Made by a program: the position numbers and the translations under genes. 64,000 nucleotides of DNA from Pseudooceanicola sp050897975 (GTDB taxonomy: Bacteria; Pseudomonadota; Alphaproteobacteria; Rhodobacterales; Rhodobacteraceae), in the NCBI RefSeq assembly GCF_050897975.1, contig NZ_JBPAXY010000003.1, positions 434,001 to 498,000 of the forward strand. Direction: 5' to 3'. Below are positions 16,846-25,264 of the stretch, one piece after another (positions within the stretch are counted from its first letter, which is position 1; each line of letters starts with the position of its first letter). The notes beneath the pieces are model-generated. The model saw nothing but the letters and a program-made list of their open reading frames with translations, had not been told where the DNA came from and did not search any database.

Positions 16846-17625
16846 TCACTGACGCTCGAGATAGCCGGTGCCGGTGAAGTCGGTGTTGCCCGTGCCGAAG
16901 TCGACATTGCCGACCATCCCCACCGTGGCCGCATCCATGTTGTCGCCCTTGAAATCGCCGGTCATCGACAGTTCGCCCTCGACATCCTGGCCATCAATGA
17001 CCAGGTCCGAGGCATCCAGATAGGTGCTGAGGCGGACCAGCGGGTAGGCACTGTTGACGGCATTGTTGCTGCGCGGACCATTGGCCATCAGGGTCATGTC
17101 GCCCTCGATCGTCACCGGGGTTTCGGTCGTACCGACCACGGTCTTGGCCGTCAGGTTTTCGGTGCCGCCGGACCAGACATCGGTCTGGGCGCCGCCCGGC
17201 GTGGCCGGGTTGTAATCCAGGTCGAAATCGAGGTCGCCCTGCACGAAGACCACTCTAGAGGTGTTCGCTCTGGGATCCAGCGCGCGCATCGAGAACTGGC
17301 CCTTGTAATTGGCCTGCACGCTGGCGGGGGCTGGCCAGGTGTTGCTCATGGCCAGGACGCGATCATAGTTTGCCTGATAGGCCGCCTCGTCGAACGTGGC
17401 GCCCGTACCGCCACCAGTACCGCCGCCCGTGCCACCACCGGTCCCGCCGCCTGTGCCTCCACCAGTTCCACCACCGGTGCCACCGCCAGTTCCACCGCCC
17501 GTACCGCCGCCGGTGCCACCGCCCGGAGTCTGGGTGGTGCCGCTGCCGCCACCGGTGGACAGGCAGCCCGACAGCGCGGTGCTCAGGCACAAGGCGGTCA
17601 GCAGATGAATGGTCGTCTTTCTCAT
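16846..17625 (-). CDS. Gly-rich surface lipoprotein with TbpB-like C-terminal barrel, probable Slam substrate
   Basis: 259 aa. Lipoprotein signal with lipobox LSGC, then a linker of ten Gly-Gly-Gly-Thr units, then a beta-rich domain of about 190 residues. The C-terminus (GDFKGDNMDAATVGMV, then DFTGTGYL) resembles the small beta-barrel end of transferrin-binding protein B and related Slam substrates. The long flexible linker fits a protein held out from the surface. It is directly upstream of the Slam gene (1-bp gap). A paralogue with the same plan lies at 29831-30532. Ligand unknown; iron or haem proteins are the usual targets of the family, but nothing here proves that. Start ATG has GGGG 7 nt upstream. 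Confidence 0.75.
   Translation of the reverse strand: MRKTTIHLLTALCLSTALSGCLSTGGGSGTTQTPGGGTGGGTGGGTGGGTGGGTGGGTGGGTGGGTGGGTGGGTGATFDEAAYQANYDRVLAMSNTWPAPASVQANYKGQFSMRALDPRANTSRVVFVQGDLDFDLDYNPATPGGAQTDVWSGGTENLTAKTVVGTTETPVTIEGDMTLMANGPRSNNAVNSAYPLVRLSTYLDASDLVIDGQDVEGELSMTGDFKGDNMDAATVGMVGNVDFGTGNTDFTGTGYLERQ
17405..17524 (-). repeat. Ten tandem 12-bp units encoding Gly-Gly-Gly-Thr
   Basis: Ten in-frame 12-bp units within the lipoprotein gene. Codon wobble makes the DNA copies imperfect while the peptide repeat is exact, which indicates selection on the protein linker. Unit-number change would not shift the frame. Confidence 0.9.
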
Positions 17626-17810
17626 GAATTTGCCCCGAAATTCGCGCCGCCGCTTCCGACCGCGCTCGTTGAAATGCGAAACAAGCGCTAGCGGATGGAC
17701 CCGGGGGCGGCCTATCCTTCGTTCAGGGGAGAGAGCGGCGCGCGGGCACCGACTATCGTCGGGCAACGACCGCGGCGCGGGACCGCCGCCAGAGGGGACA
17801 GCGCAAGCAG

Positions 17811-18452
17811 ATGCACGACATTCGCCACATCCTGATCCTGGAAGACCAGGCCGAGACCCGCGCCTCGCTGGTGGCGCTGGTGGCGGGCTGTTTCCCCCAG
17901 GCCCAGATCAGCGAGGCCGCGACCCTGCACGCCGCGCGGGCGCATCTGTGGAACAAACCGGTGGATCTGGCGCTGGTGGATCTGAACCTTCCCGATGGCG
18001 AGGGCTATTCCATCCTGCGCCTCTGCGCCGAGGAACGGCCCGAAACCCTCTGCGTGGTGACCACGGTCATGGCCACCGACGCGGCGGTGGTCAACGCCCT
18101 GGCCGCCGGGGCCTCGGGCTATCTGCTGAAGACCGACGCCCCCGCCCTGTGGCAGTTCCACCTGCGCCAGATCGTGCAGGGGGTGCCGGTGCTGTCCCCC
18201 GCCATCGCCCGCCGCATGATGGAACATTTCCGCCGCACCGCCCCGGTCTTCGAGGCCGACGAACGGCTGACCGCGCGCGAGACCGAGGTGCTGTCGCTGA
18301 TCGCGCGCGGCATGAGGATCCCCGAGGTGGCGCGCCAGATCGGCGTGGCCGACAGCACCGTGGCCACCCATATCAAGAACATGTACCGCAAGCTGGGCAT
18401 CTCGAACCGGGCCGAGGCGGCCACCCACGCCGCCCGCCTGGGGCTGCTCTAG
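17811..18452 (+). CDS. NarL/LuxR-family response regulator
   Basis: 213 aa. Receiver domain about 5-120 with D57 (LALVDLNLPDGEGY) and Lys in YLLKTDAP; LuxR-type helix-turn-helix at about 145-210 (LTARETEVLSLIARG, DSTVATHIKNMYRKLGISNR). It is tail-to-tail with the HisKA_3-type kinase at 18474-20717 (21 bp between stops), its likely partner, since that kinase class pairs with NarL-type regulators. It is also divergent from the Slam-substrate lipoprotein gene, so that gene is a candidate target; this is inference from position. Confidence 0.9.
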   Translation: MHDIRHILILEDQAETRASLVALVAGCFPQAQISEAATLHAARAHLWNKPVDLALVDLNLPDGEGYSILRLCAEERPETLCVVTTVMATDAAVVNALAAGASGYLLKTDAPALWQFHLRQIVQGVPVLSPAIARRMMEHFRRTAPVFEADERLTARETEVLSLIARGMRIPEVARQIGVADSTVATHIKNMYRKLGISNRAEAATHAARLGLL

Positions 18453-18473
18453 CCGCCGGGGCGGCACCTGGCG

Positions 18474-20717
18474 TCAGGCGGTGGCCGCGCGCGAGGCGCC
18501 CGCGTCCTGCTCGGCCTGCTCGGCGCGGCGGGCGACGAAGGGCATGTCGGCCTCGATGCGGAACCCCTGCCCCGGCGCCTGGGTGACCTGCATCCGCCCC
18601 CCCACGTCCGAGACCCGCAGCCGCAGGTTACGCAAGCCGTTGCCACCCTCGCCTATCAGCGATTGCACCCGCGGCTCGGCCCGGCCGCGCCCGGCGCCCG
18701 CGCCGCCCCCCGCACCACTGTCCCAGACCGCCACGCGGAAGCCCTGATCGCCCAGGCGCAGATCGACGCCCACCAGATCGGCGCCGGAATGGCGCGCCGC
18801 ATTATGCACGCTTTCGCGCAGGAAGGACCGCAGGGCATGGGCCACCCCCGCCGACAGGGCCACCTCGCCGCACTCGGGCAAGGGCCAGCGGCATCGGATC
18901 CCGTGGGCATCCAGATAGTCGCCCAGCTCGGCCCGCAGATCGGCCACCACATCGGCCATGGGCACGGCGCCGCCCTGGCCCTGGGTCAGGATGCGGCGAA
19001 TGTCGGTGAAGGTCTCGCGGATCAGATCGTCCTTGTGGGCCGTCTCGGCCTGGCCCAGGGCGGCGGTCAGGCGGATGCCGATATTGTCATGCACGTCGCG
19101 GGCGATCCGCTCGCGTTCCTCGTACATGCCCGCCTCGAAGGCCTGGCGCCCCTCGACCAGTTGCTTGAGGATCGCCAGGATATCCTCGGCCTTGCGCCGG
19201 TCCTCGGGCGAAAACAGGCTGCGCCCCTGGTCCTTCCAGCGCAGCCGGAAGGCGGGCAGCGGCGGCGTGGCGGGCAGGCTCAGCGCCGCGCCCTCCTCCT
19301 CGATCCGCACGTCCAGCGCGGTCGCCCCCGGGCAAGGCTCAACCGCCAGCGGCGCGAATTCGGCCACCAGCAGATCCTTCCACAGCGCCTCTTGCCGGGC
19401 CGGATCGCGGGCCAGGGCGATGGCATCGGCGGCGCGCACCAGGGCGGTCAGGGGAAAGGCCTTGCCGCGCCGGGCGAAGAACAGCCGCGCCAGGGCGTCG
19501 CGCAGCGGCAGGTAGACCAGCAGGAAAACCACCAGCGCCGCCGCCAGCAGCGGCCGGTGATCGGAAGAGACCGAGAACACCAGAAAGGCATCCAGCAGCA
19601 CCAGGATCATGCCCCCCACGACATAGTAAAGCAGCCGGAAGGACCAGCGTTCCAGGTCGAAGAAGCGGTAGCGCCGCACCGCCAGCGCCACCCCTGCGAA
19701 GACCAGCAGGAAGAGCGGGAAGGAAAAGGCCTGCGACACCGCCTCTTGCCGTCCCACCAGGGCGGGCAGCGTCGTCGTCAGCACGAAGCCCCCCGCGCCG
19801 ACCACGATCCCCAGCCCGACCAGTTTCAGTGCCGCCCGCGCCAGCGGGTCGCGCCGGGCGCAGATCCATTGGGTGGCCAGCAGCGCCAGGATGCCGGTCA
19901 GGGCCAGAACGATGGGCAGATGCAGGAAAATGACGGGATTTCCGATCCCGGTCAGCACATTGACCAAAAGCGGCGCCAGCAGCAGGACCAGCGGCAGCAG
20001 GCTCAGCCGGGGCGACAGCAGGCGGCGCGGATAGGTCAGGAACAGCGCGATCAGTCCGCCCCCGAACAGCAGCGCTCCGACCGAGTTCAGCGGCGCCAGC
20101 ACCTCGTAGGCGCGCTCTGTCAGGGCCAGTTCGCGACTGCTGTAAAGCGCCGCCGACAGGGCCGAAACGAAAAGGCCAAGGGCGGTCAGCGCCAGGAAGA
20201 CATGGCTGGCCCGGCGCGGGTTCATCGCCCAGATCCAACCGCCGATCAGCGCCCCCGCAACCCCGGTCAGCACCTGCGCCCAGAAGCCCGCCGGCAGGTC
20301 GCCAAAGGGACGACCCGGTTGCACAGGCACCGTTTCACGCCGCGTCTGGCCGTCCTGTTGCAGCAACAGCTTTGCCACTTCGCCCGCCAGCACGGCGCGC
20401 AGCCGGTCCTGATCGGCGCGGAAGGCACGGATCAGCGCGTCATCGTTCAGCTTGTCCGGTTCTTCGATCAGCGTCTGCCGGTCCAGGGCCAGATCCGGGC
20501 CACCCGGCGCGGCGATGGCCAGCAGCCGCGCGCCCGCCAGCTCTGCCAGCTCGGGCCGATCCACCGCCACGATCCGCAGCCCCGCCCCCTGGCTGGGCAC
20601 CGCAAGGTCCAGCCCCAGGGTCGGCTGCGACAGCGCCCAGAAGAGGACAGCAAAGGCCGTGGCGAGACAGGCAAGGGTAATTCCGCCCGCCAACACGAAG
20701 GGACGCGCCAATCGCAT
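18474..20717 (-). CDS. Polytopic sensor histidine kinase of the HisKA_3 (NarX/DesK-like) class
   Basis: 747 aa. A first membrane helix (about 8-30), a periplasmic segment of about 115 residues, then about nine further hydrophobic helices to about residue 400. The cytoplasmic part has the HisKA_3 box ERERIARDVHDNIGIRL with the phosphoacceptor His, an N box (SVHNAARHSGADL), and G box GEGGNGLRNLRLRV. A Gly/Ala/Arg-rich insertion (AGGGAGAGRGRAEPRV) separates the two G regions of the ATPase domain. The many membrane helices suggest sensing within the membrane. Partner: the NarL-type regulator at 17811. It shares a 254-bp divergent control region with the kinase at 20972. Confidence 0.9.
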   Translation of the reverse strand: MRLARPFVLAGGITLACLATAFAVLFWALSQPTLGLDLAVPSQGAGLRIVAVDRPELAELAGARLLAIAAPGGPDLALDRQTLIEEPDKLNDDALIRAFRADQDRLRAVLAGEVAKLLLQQDGQTRRETVPVQPGRPFGDLPAGFWAQVLTGVAGALIGGWIWAMNPRRASHVFLALTALGLFVSALSAALYSSRELALTERAYEVLAPLNSVGALLFGGGLIALFLTYPRRLLSPRLSLLPLVLLLAPLLVNVLTGIGNPVIFLHLPIVLALTGILALLATQWICARRDPLARAALKLVGLGIVVGAGGFVLTTTLPALVGRQEAVSQAFSFPLFLLVFAGVALAVRRYRFFDLERWSFRLLYYVVGGMILVLLDAFLVFSVSSDHRPLLAAALVVFLLVYLPLRDALARLFFARRGKAFPLTALVRAADAIALARDPARQEALWKDLLVAEFAPLAVEPCPGATALDVRIEEEGAALSLPATPPLPAFRLRWKDQGRSLFSPEDRRKAEDILAILKQLVEGRQAFEAGMYEERERIARDVHDNIGIRLTAALGQAETAHKDDLIRETFTDIRRILTQGQGGAVPMADVVADLRAELGDYLDAHGIRCRWPLPECGEVALSAGVAHALRSFLRESVHNAARHSGADLVGVDLRLGDQGFRVAVWDSGAGGGAGAGRGRAEPRVQSLIGEGGNGLRNLRLRVSDVGGRMQVTQAPGQGFRIEADMPFVARRAEQAEQDAGASRAATA

Positions 20718-20771
20718 TCGGGAAGTTCCAAAAACACTAACGATCTAAAACAGCTAGCGGAGGCGCAGGGA

Positions 20772-20798
20772 AGGTCAAAGCACTTTCTGCATTGACCT
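20772..20798. promoter_or_regulatory. Symmetrical divergent element between two sensor kinase genes
   Basis: AGGTCAA (20772-20778) and TTGACCT (20792-20798) form a perfect inverted repeat with a 13-bp spacer. Read outward, each arm gives TTGACC, a good -35 hexamer, on opposite strands. The minus side has a modest -10 (TAGCTG) 16 bp away; the plus side has no clear -10. It could be back-to-back promoters or a dyad operator controlling both kinases. Confidence 0.45.
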
Positions 20799-20971
20799 GC
20801 GAGACAGCGCCGGACCGGGCCGCCTGTGTTGCCGGAAGGCCCCGTTCGCGCCCCTGTGGCCTGGCCCGCTCGGGCGCGCGCCCCCTGCGGCGGGGCGACG
20901 TTAGGGGGATTTTCACCCTCGCCCGCTAAGGGATCAGGGCGGGGCCCGGGGCAGATCAAAAGGCAAGGTCG

Positions 20972-23284
20972 ATGAGATCAGTTGCGACCATCCTCTGCGG
21001 ATGTCCCCTGTCCCGCCTCCGTCGCATCCGGGCGCTGCTGCCCTGCCTACTGCTGCTGCCGCTGGCGGTGCAGGCGCAACAGGCCGCGCCCGCGCCGCTG
21101 ATCGCCCCCTTCACCCCCATTCCACCGCTGATGTACCTGGATGCCGAGGGCGGGCGCAGCGGCTTCTTCACCGCCCTGGCCGAAGAGGTCGCCCGCGAGG
21201 TCGACCTGCCGCTGGCCTTTCTCGACGTGCCCGATCCGCCCTCGGTGACCGCCGCCCAGGTCTCGGGGCGGACGCAGATCGTGGCCGGGATCACCCGGAT
21301 CGCGCCCATGGCCGCCAGTCATGTCTATTCCGACGTGGTGGCCACCGACCGGCTGCGCTATGCCGCCCTGGTCGAGAATATCGGCCTCCTGGAACAGGGG
21401 CCGGTCACCGCAAAACGCATCGGCATCGTGCCGCCCACCCCCGGCTCCTCGGACCCCGAACTGGCCCGCAACACGCCCGTGCCCTACGCCAATGTCGAGG
21501 CCGCGCTCTTTGGCCTGCTGACCGGCGAGGTGGACGCGCTTCTGCTGCCGCCCCCGGCGGTCTTTCGCATGGCGCGCGACGCGGGCATCGACGGGCGCAT
21601 CGCCTTTGGCGGCCGCACCGTGCGCGAGGTGACCCGCCATGTCGCCCTGCACCAAAGCCGCGCCGATCTGCTGCCCGCCGTCAATGCCGCCATCGCCCGG
21701 CTGGAGGCCCGCGGCGTGCTGGAGGATCTGCGCCGCCGCTTCTCGATCGAGGTCCCCCCGCCCGAGCCCGAGGTGCTGCGCGTGCTGATCGCCGATGCCC
21801 CGCCCTATGGCATCCTTGGCGCCGATGGCAGCGTTTCGGGCTATGCCGCCGATCTGTTCCGCACCCTGGCGGCGCGGGCCAGTCTGCGCTTCGAATTCGT
21901 GCCCGTCCCGCTGGAGGGGTATTTCACCCCCGATCCCGCAAGCCATTTCGACGTGATCCCCTTCGTGCTGGCCTCGGCCGAGCTGAGCCCGGGGCTGGAT
22001 CTGACCCTGCCGATCGACAGCGCCCAGCTGGAGATCCTGGTGCGAGAGGAGGACACGGCGCTGACCGACTGGCAGGATCTGGCGGGCGCCCGGGTGGGCA
22101 GCTTTCCCGACACCGTCAGCATCGCCCGCGAAAGGGGCTTTGCCGCCGAGATGCGCGCCTATGACAGCGCCGAGGCCCTGGCCCGGGCCCTGCGCCAGGG
22201 CGAGATCGCGGCGATCATGGAGGTCGGGCATACCCTGGCCGGGGAAGGCCTGACCGAGCGCTTCCGCTCGATCGGCGGGCCCGAGTTCACCGTCGACAAT
22301 GTGGTCGGCCTGCGCCCTGGCCTGGGCACCGCGCGCGAGCGGCTGAATGCGGTGATCCCCGGCTATCTGCTGTCGGAAGACTATGCCGCCCTGCGCCAGC
22401 ACTATTTCAGCGACCCGGTCTTCTGGACGGCGGCCCGGCTCTACTATGCGCTGGCCGGGGCGGTGGCCTCGCTCTGCCTGCTGACGGCCTATCAGCTGCG
22501 CGAGCGGCAGCGCCAGCGCCAGCGCGCCTTTGCCCAGCAGGAACGCGAACTGCTGCGCGAGCAGGCCCATGCCCGCGAGCTGACGGCGCTGGTGCGGCAG
22601 CTGGAACAGGCCAACCGCGAACAGGCGGAATTCACCTATGCGATCTCGCACGATCTGAAATCGCCCGCCAATACCATCGGCCTGCTGATCGACGTGCTGG
22701 CCGAAGAAGGCGGCCTGGACGCCGAGGCCCGGGACCTGCTGGCGGACATGGCCCGCACCAACAACCACATGCGCCAGCTGGTCGATGACGTGCTGACCTA
22801 TTCGCGCCTCGTCGGCGAGGAGATGGCCATCGAAGAGGTCGATCTGACGGCGCTTGTCGAGGGGATCTGCGGCGACCTGAAAAGCGCCATCGACCCGGCC
22901 GGCGCCCGGCTGGAGATCGGCAGGTTGCCGGTGATCCGGGGCAACCGGATGCAGCTGCGGATGCTGTTCCAGAACCTGATTTCCAACGCGGTGAAATTCC
23001 GCCGCCCCGACCGCGCCCCGCGCATCACCCTGCGCAGCCGCAGCGGACCCGAGGGGGTCAGCATCACCCTGGCCGACAACGGTATCGGCATTCCCGAACA
23101 GCACCGCCACAAGGTCTTTGGCCTGTTCCAGCGCCTGCATGACCAGACCACCTACGAGGGGACGGGCCTGGGCCTGACGATCTGCAAACGCGTCATGTCG
23201 AAACATGGGGGCGATATCCGCATCGGCCCGGGGATCGACGGCGGCACCGCATTCACCCTGACCTTTCCCGGAGGCCCGCCATGA
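20972..23284 (+). CDS. Sensor histidine kinase with two periplasmic substrate-binding-protein domains (BvgS-like input)
   Basis: 770 aa. Signal/anchor at about 20-36, a first venus-flytrap domain (about 40-260), a second (about 268-480; starts LRVLIADAPPYG and contains DLAGARVGSFPDTVSI), a membrane helix at about 484-505, a short coiled coil, HisKA with H560 (YAISHDLKSPANTIG) and a full HATPase (NLISNAVKF, DNGIGI, FQRLHD, GTGLGLTICKRV). Tandem SBP_bac_3-type domains resemble BvgS input modules that bind small solutes such as amino acids. Its stop overlaps the ATG of a single-domain response regulator by four bases, forming one operon. Confidence 0.9.
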   Translation: MRSVATILCGCPLSRLRRIRALLPCLLLLPLAVQAQQAAPAPLIAPFTPIPPLMYLDAEGGRSGFFTALAEEVAREVDLPLAFLDVPDPPSVTAAQVSGRTQIVAGITRIAPMAASHVYSDVVATDRLRYAALVENIGLLEQGPVTAKRIGIVPPTPGSSDPELARNTPVPYANVEAALFGLLTGEVDALLLPPPAVFRMARDAGIDGRIAFGGRTVREVTRHVALHQSRADLLPAVNAAIARLEARGVLEDLRRRFSIEVPPPEPEVLRVLIADAPPYGILGADGSVSGYAADLFRTLAARASLRFEFVPVPLEGYFTPDPASHFDVIPFVLASAELSPGLDLTLPIDSAQLEILVREEDTALTDWQDLAGARVGSFPDTVSIARERGFAAEMRAYDSAEALARALRQGEIAAIMEVGHTLAGEGLTERFRSIGGPEFTVDNVVGLRPGLGTARERLNAVIPGYLLSEDYAALRQHYFSDPVFWTAARLYYALAGAVASLCLLTAYQLRERQRQRQRAFAQQERELLREQAHARELTALVRQLEQANREQAEFTYAISHDLKSPANTIGLLIDVLAEEGGLDAEARDLLADMARTNNHMRQLVDDVLTYSRLVGEEMAIEEVDLTALVEGICGDLKSAIDPAGARLEIGRLPVIRGNRMQLRMLFQNLISNAVKFRRPDRAPRITLRSRSGPEGVSITLADNGIGIPEQHRHKVFGLFQRLHDQTTYEGTGLGLTICKRVMSKHGGDIRIGPGIDGGTAFTLTFPGGPP

Positions 23285-23715
23285 CACCCACGCCCAAACT
23301 GGTCTGGCTGATCGACGACAACGAGATCGACCAGCGGCTTTACAAACGCATCATCGCTCGTGCCTCGGTCGATTGGCAGGTGCAGGTCTTCACCTTCGCC
23401 GAAGACGCACTGGAAGTGCTGAAAGGCCAGCCCGACCGGCCGGTCGACCTGATCTTTCTCGACATCAACATGCCGCGCATGAACGGGTTCGAGTTCCTCG
23501 AAGCGGCCATCGCCGACCACGGTCGCGGCTTTGCGCGCGTGGTGGTGGCGATGCTGACGACCTCGCTTGACCCGGCGGACCGGCGTCGCGCGGAAAGCTA
23601 TGAAGTGGTGAAAGAGTTCATCAGCAAGCCCCTGACGGTCGAGATCGTGCAGGAGGCCGACAGGCGGCTGGAGAGCGACCACTGGGCTGCGCCCCCGGGC
23701 GAGGGTCAGAGCTAG
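23281..23715 (+). CDS. Single-domain response regulator (CheY/Rcp1-like)
   Basis: 144 aa consisting only of a receiver domain: acidic IDDNEID at 11-17, phosphoacceptor D61 (IFLDINMPRMNGFEF), Thr in MLTTSLD and Lys in FISKPL. The long loop between beta strands resembles the Rcp1 class that serves phytochrome-like kinases. Translation is coupled to the kinase (ATGA overlap). With no output domain it must act through protein contact or phosphorelay. Confidence 0.9.
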   Translation: MTPTPKLVWLIDDNEIDQRLYKRIIARASVDWQVQVFTFAEDALEVLKGQPDRPVDLIFLDINMPRMNGFEFLEAAIADHGRGFARVVVAMLTTSLDPADRRRAESYEVVKEFISKPLTVEIVQEADRRLESDHWAAPPGEGQS

Positions 23716-23812
23716 GGCCCGCGTCACGGGTGGGCGCCACAGGGCCGGACCGGCGCCCCTGCCCTCGCGGGATCAGCGGGACGGGCCTGGCATTGGTGGC
23801 ATGTGCCCGCCC

Positions 23813-24283
23813 CTATACGTCCTCGCCCGCCGCCGGATCGCGCCACTCGGGATCGCGCGCCACCAGCTCCACGGTGTTGCCGTCGGGATCGAAGGTAAAG
23901 ATCCCGCGCCATCCGACCCAGTCGAAGGTCTCGACGCTGAAGTCGTGCCCAAGCTGGCGATACCAGGCCATCACCGCCTCCTGTTCTTCCCAGGGCACCG
24001 TCAGGGCGATATGATGCAGCGAGGAGCCCGGCCCGGTGGCCGGCGGCGTGGCGCTGGCCCCGGTCTGTCCGGCGCCCGGGGTCTCGTGGCGGAACAGGGC
24101 CAGCACGGCGGTATGGCCCCCGAACCCCTCGGCGATGCGGAAAAAGGCGATCGGGGCCGCCTCGGGGTCGCGCATCGGCGCCAGGCCGATCACGTCGCGA
24201 TAGAAGGCCACCATCGCGGGATAGTCGATGCAGCGGATGGCAATCTCGCCCAAGGCGCGGACGGTGAAACCTCGGGTCGTCAT
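23813..24283 (-). CDS. VOC-family (glyoxalase/dioxygenase fold) protein
   Basis: 156 aa, two beta-alpha-beta-beta-beta modules. Motifs: FYRDVIGL in the first half, SLHHIALTV and FTFDPDGNTVELVARDP in the second; His and Glu in the latter two could bind metal. AGGAG lies 8 nt before the ATG at 24283. It is followed after 33 bp by... no gene downstream on its strand; the EamA transporter gene lies upstream on the same strand, so the two may be co-transcribed. Substrate unknown. Confidence 0.8.
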   Translation of the reverse strand: MTTRGFTVRALGEIAIRCIDYPAMVAFYRDVIGLAPMRDPEAAPIAFFRIAEGFGGHTAVLALFRHETPGAGQTGASATPPATGPGSSLHHIALTVPWEEQEAVMAWYRQLGHDFSVETFDWVGWRGIFTFDPDGNTVELVARDPEWRDPAAGEDV

Positions 24284-24316
24284 CTTGTCGTCTCCTTTCT
24301 GCAAGGCGTTCGGGGA

Positions 24317-25198
24317 TCAGGCGGGGCGGATCGCCGCGCCGGGCGCCGGGCGCGGCCGGTTGGCCCGCTGCCCGGCCCAGACCGAGGCCAGCACGATCAC
24401 CGCCCCCAGCCCCTGCACCGGCGTCAGGGCCTGACCCAGTACCCCCCAGCCCAGCAGGACGGCGGTGACCGGGCTCATCATGCCCAGCATCGACACGGCC
24501 CCGGGTTCGAGACGCGCCAGCCCCCGGAACCACAGCGCATAGGTGGCCGCGGCACCGATCAGGCCCAGCCAGGCCAGCCCCGCCAGGTTCAGCGCGCTGA
24601 GACCCGGCAAGGGCGGCTCCAGCAGCAGCGCCGAGGGCAGCAGGATCACCCCGCCCGCCGTCAGCTGCCAGGCGGTGAACCGCAGCGCCGAAACCGGCGG
24701 TTGCCATTTGCGGCTGAGGACGGTGCCCGCCGCCATCGAGGCCGCCGCCCCCAGCCCCGCCGCCACGCCCCAGGGATCCAGCGCCGCCTCGGGGCCAAGC
24801 AGCAGCAGCGCCACCCCCAGCACGCCAGAGGCGGCAGCGGCCACGGCGGCGCCCCGGATCGGCGTGCCCAGCCAGCCGCGTGCCATCACGATGACCATCA
24901 TCGTCTGCATCGCGCCCAGGGTCGCCGCCACCCCGCCGGGCAGCCGGTAGGCGGCAACGAAGAGCAGCGCCCAGAAGAGGGCAAAGTTGAAGGCCCCCAG
25001 CACCATGACCCGCCCCAGCCAGGCGCGCGGCGGCGGCCCGCCGGTCAGCGCCAGCAGCAACAGCCCCGCCGGCAGGGCGCGCAGCGCCGCCATGGTGACC
25101 GGATAGCCCGCGGGCAGGGTTTCGGTGGTGACCAGATAGGTGCTGCCCCAGACCACGGGGGCCAGGGCGGTCAGGAAGATGTCGGTGCTGCGGGACAT
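24317..25198 (-). CDS. EamA/DMT-family membrane transporter
   Basis: 293 aa with ten hydrophobic helices and an internal duplication, as in drug/metabolite exporters of the EamA family. The N-terminus has the family-typical APVVWGSTYLVTTETLP, and LRALPAGLLLL follows. GGAAAG lies about 6 nt before the ATG. It probably exports a small metabolite or amino acid; the substrate is unknown. It is in line with the VOC gene 33 bp downstream and with wrbA and LysR upstream on the same strand. Confidence 0.85.
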   Translation of the reverse strand: MSRSTDIFLTALAPVVWGSTYLVTTETLPAGYPVTMAALRALPAGLLLLALTGGPPPRAWLGRVMVLGAFNFALFWALLFVAAYRLPGGVAATLGAMQTMMVIVMARGWLGTPIRGAAVAAAASGVLGVALLLLGPEAALDPWGVAAGLGAAASMAAGTVLSRKWQPPVSALRFTAWQLTAGGVILLPSALLLEPPLPGLSALNLAGLAWLGLIGAAATYALWFRGLARLEPGAVSMLGMMSPVTAVLLGWGVLGQALTPVQGLGAVIVLASVWAGQRANRPRPAPGAAIRPA

Positions 25199-25264
25199 GG
25201 GGGTCTTTCCGAAGGTTGAACCGGGCGGCGACGGCGCCCGGGTTTACTGCGATAGCGGCGGCGC

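Noticed and set aside
17405..17524. Regular 12-bp repeats considered as a CRISPR or other intergenic array
   Set aside because: They lie in frame inside the lipoprotein gene, encode Gly-Gly-Gly-Thr, and have no spacers.
18663..20795. Long + strand open frame opposite the HisKA_3 kinase
   Set aside because: Gln/Arg/Gly-rich shadow of the kinase gene, no recognisable domain.
21047..23287. Long minus-strand open frame opposite the BvgS-like kinase
   Set aside because: Shadow frame; the + strand encodes a complete kinase with all catalytic boxes.
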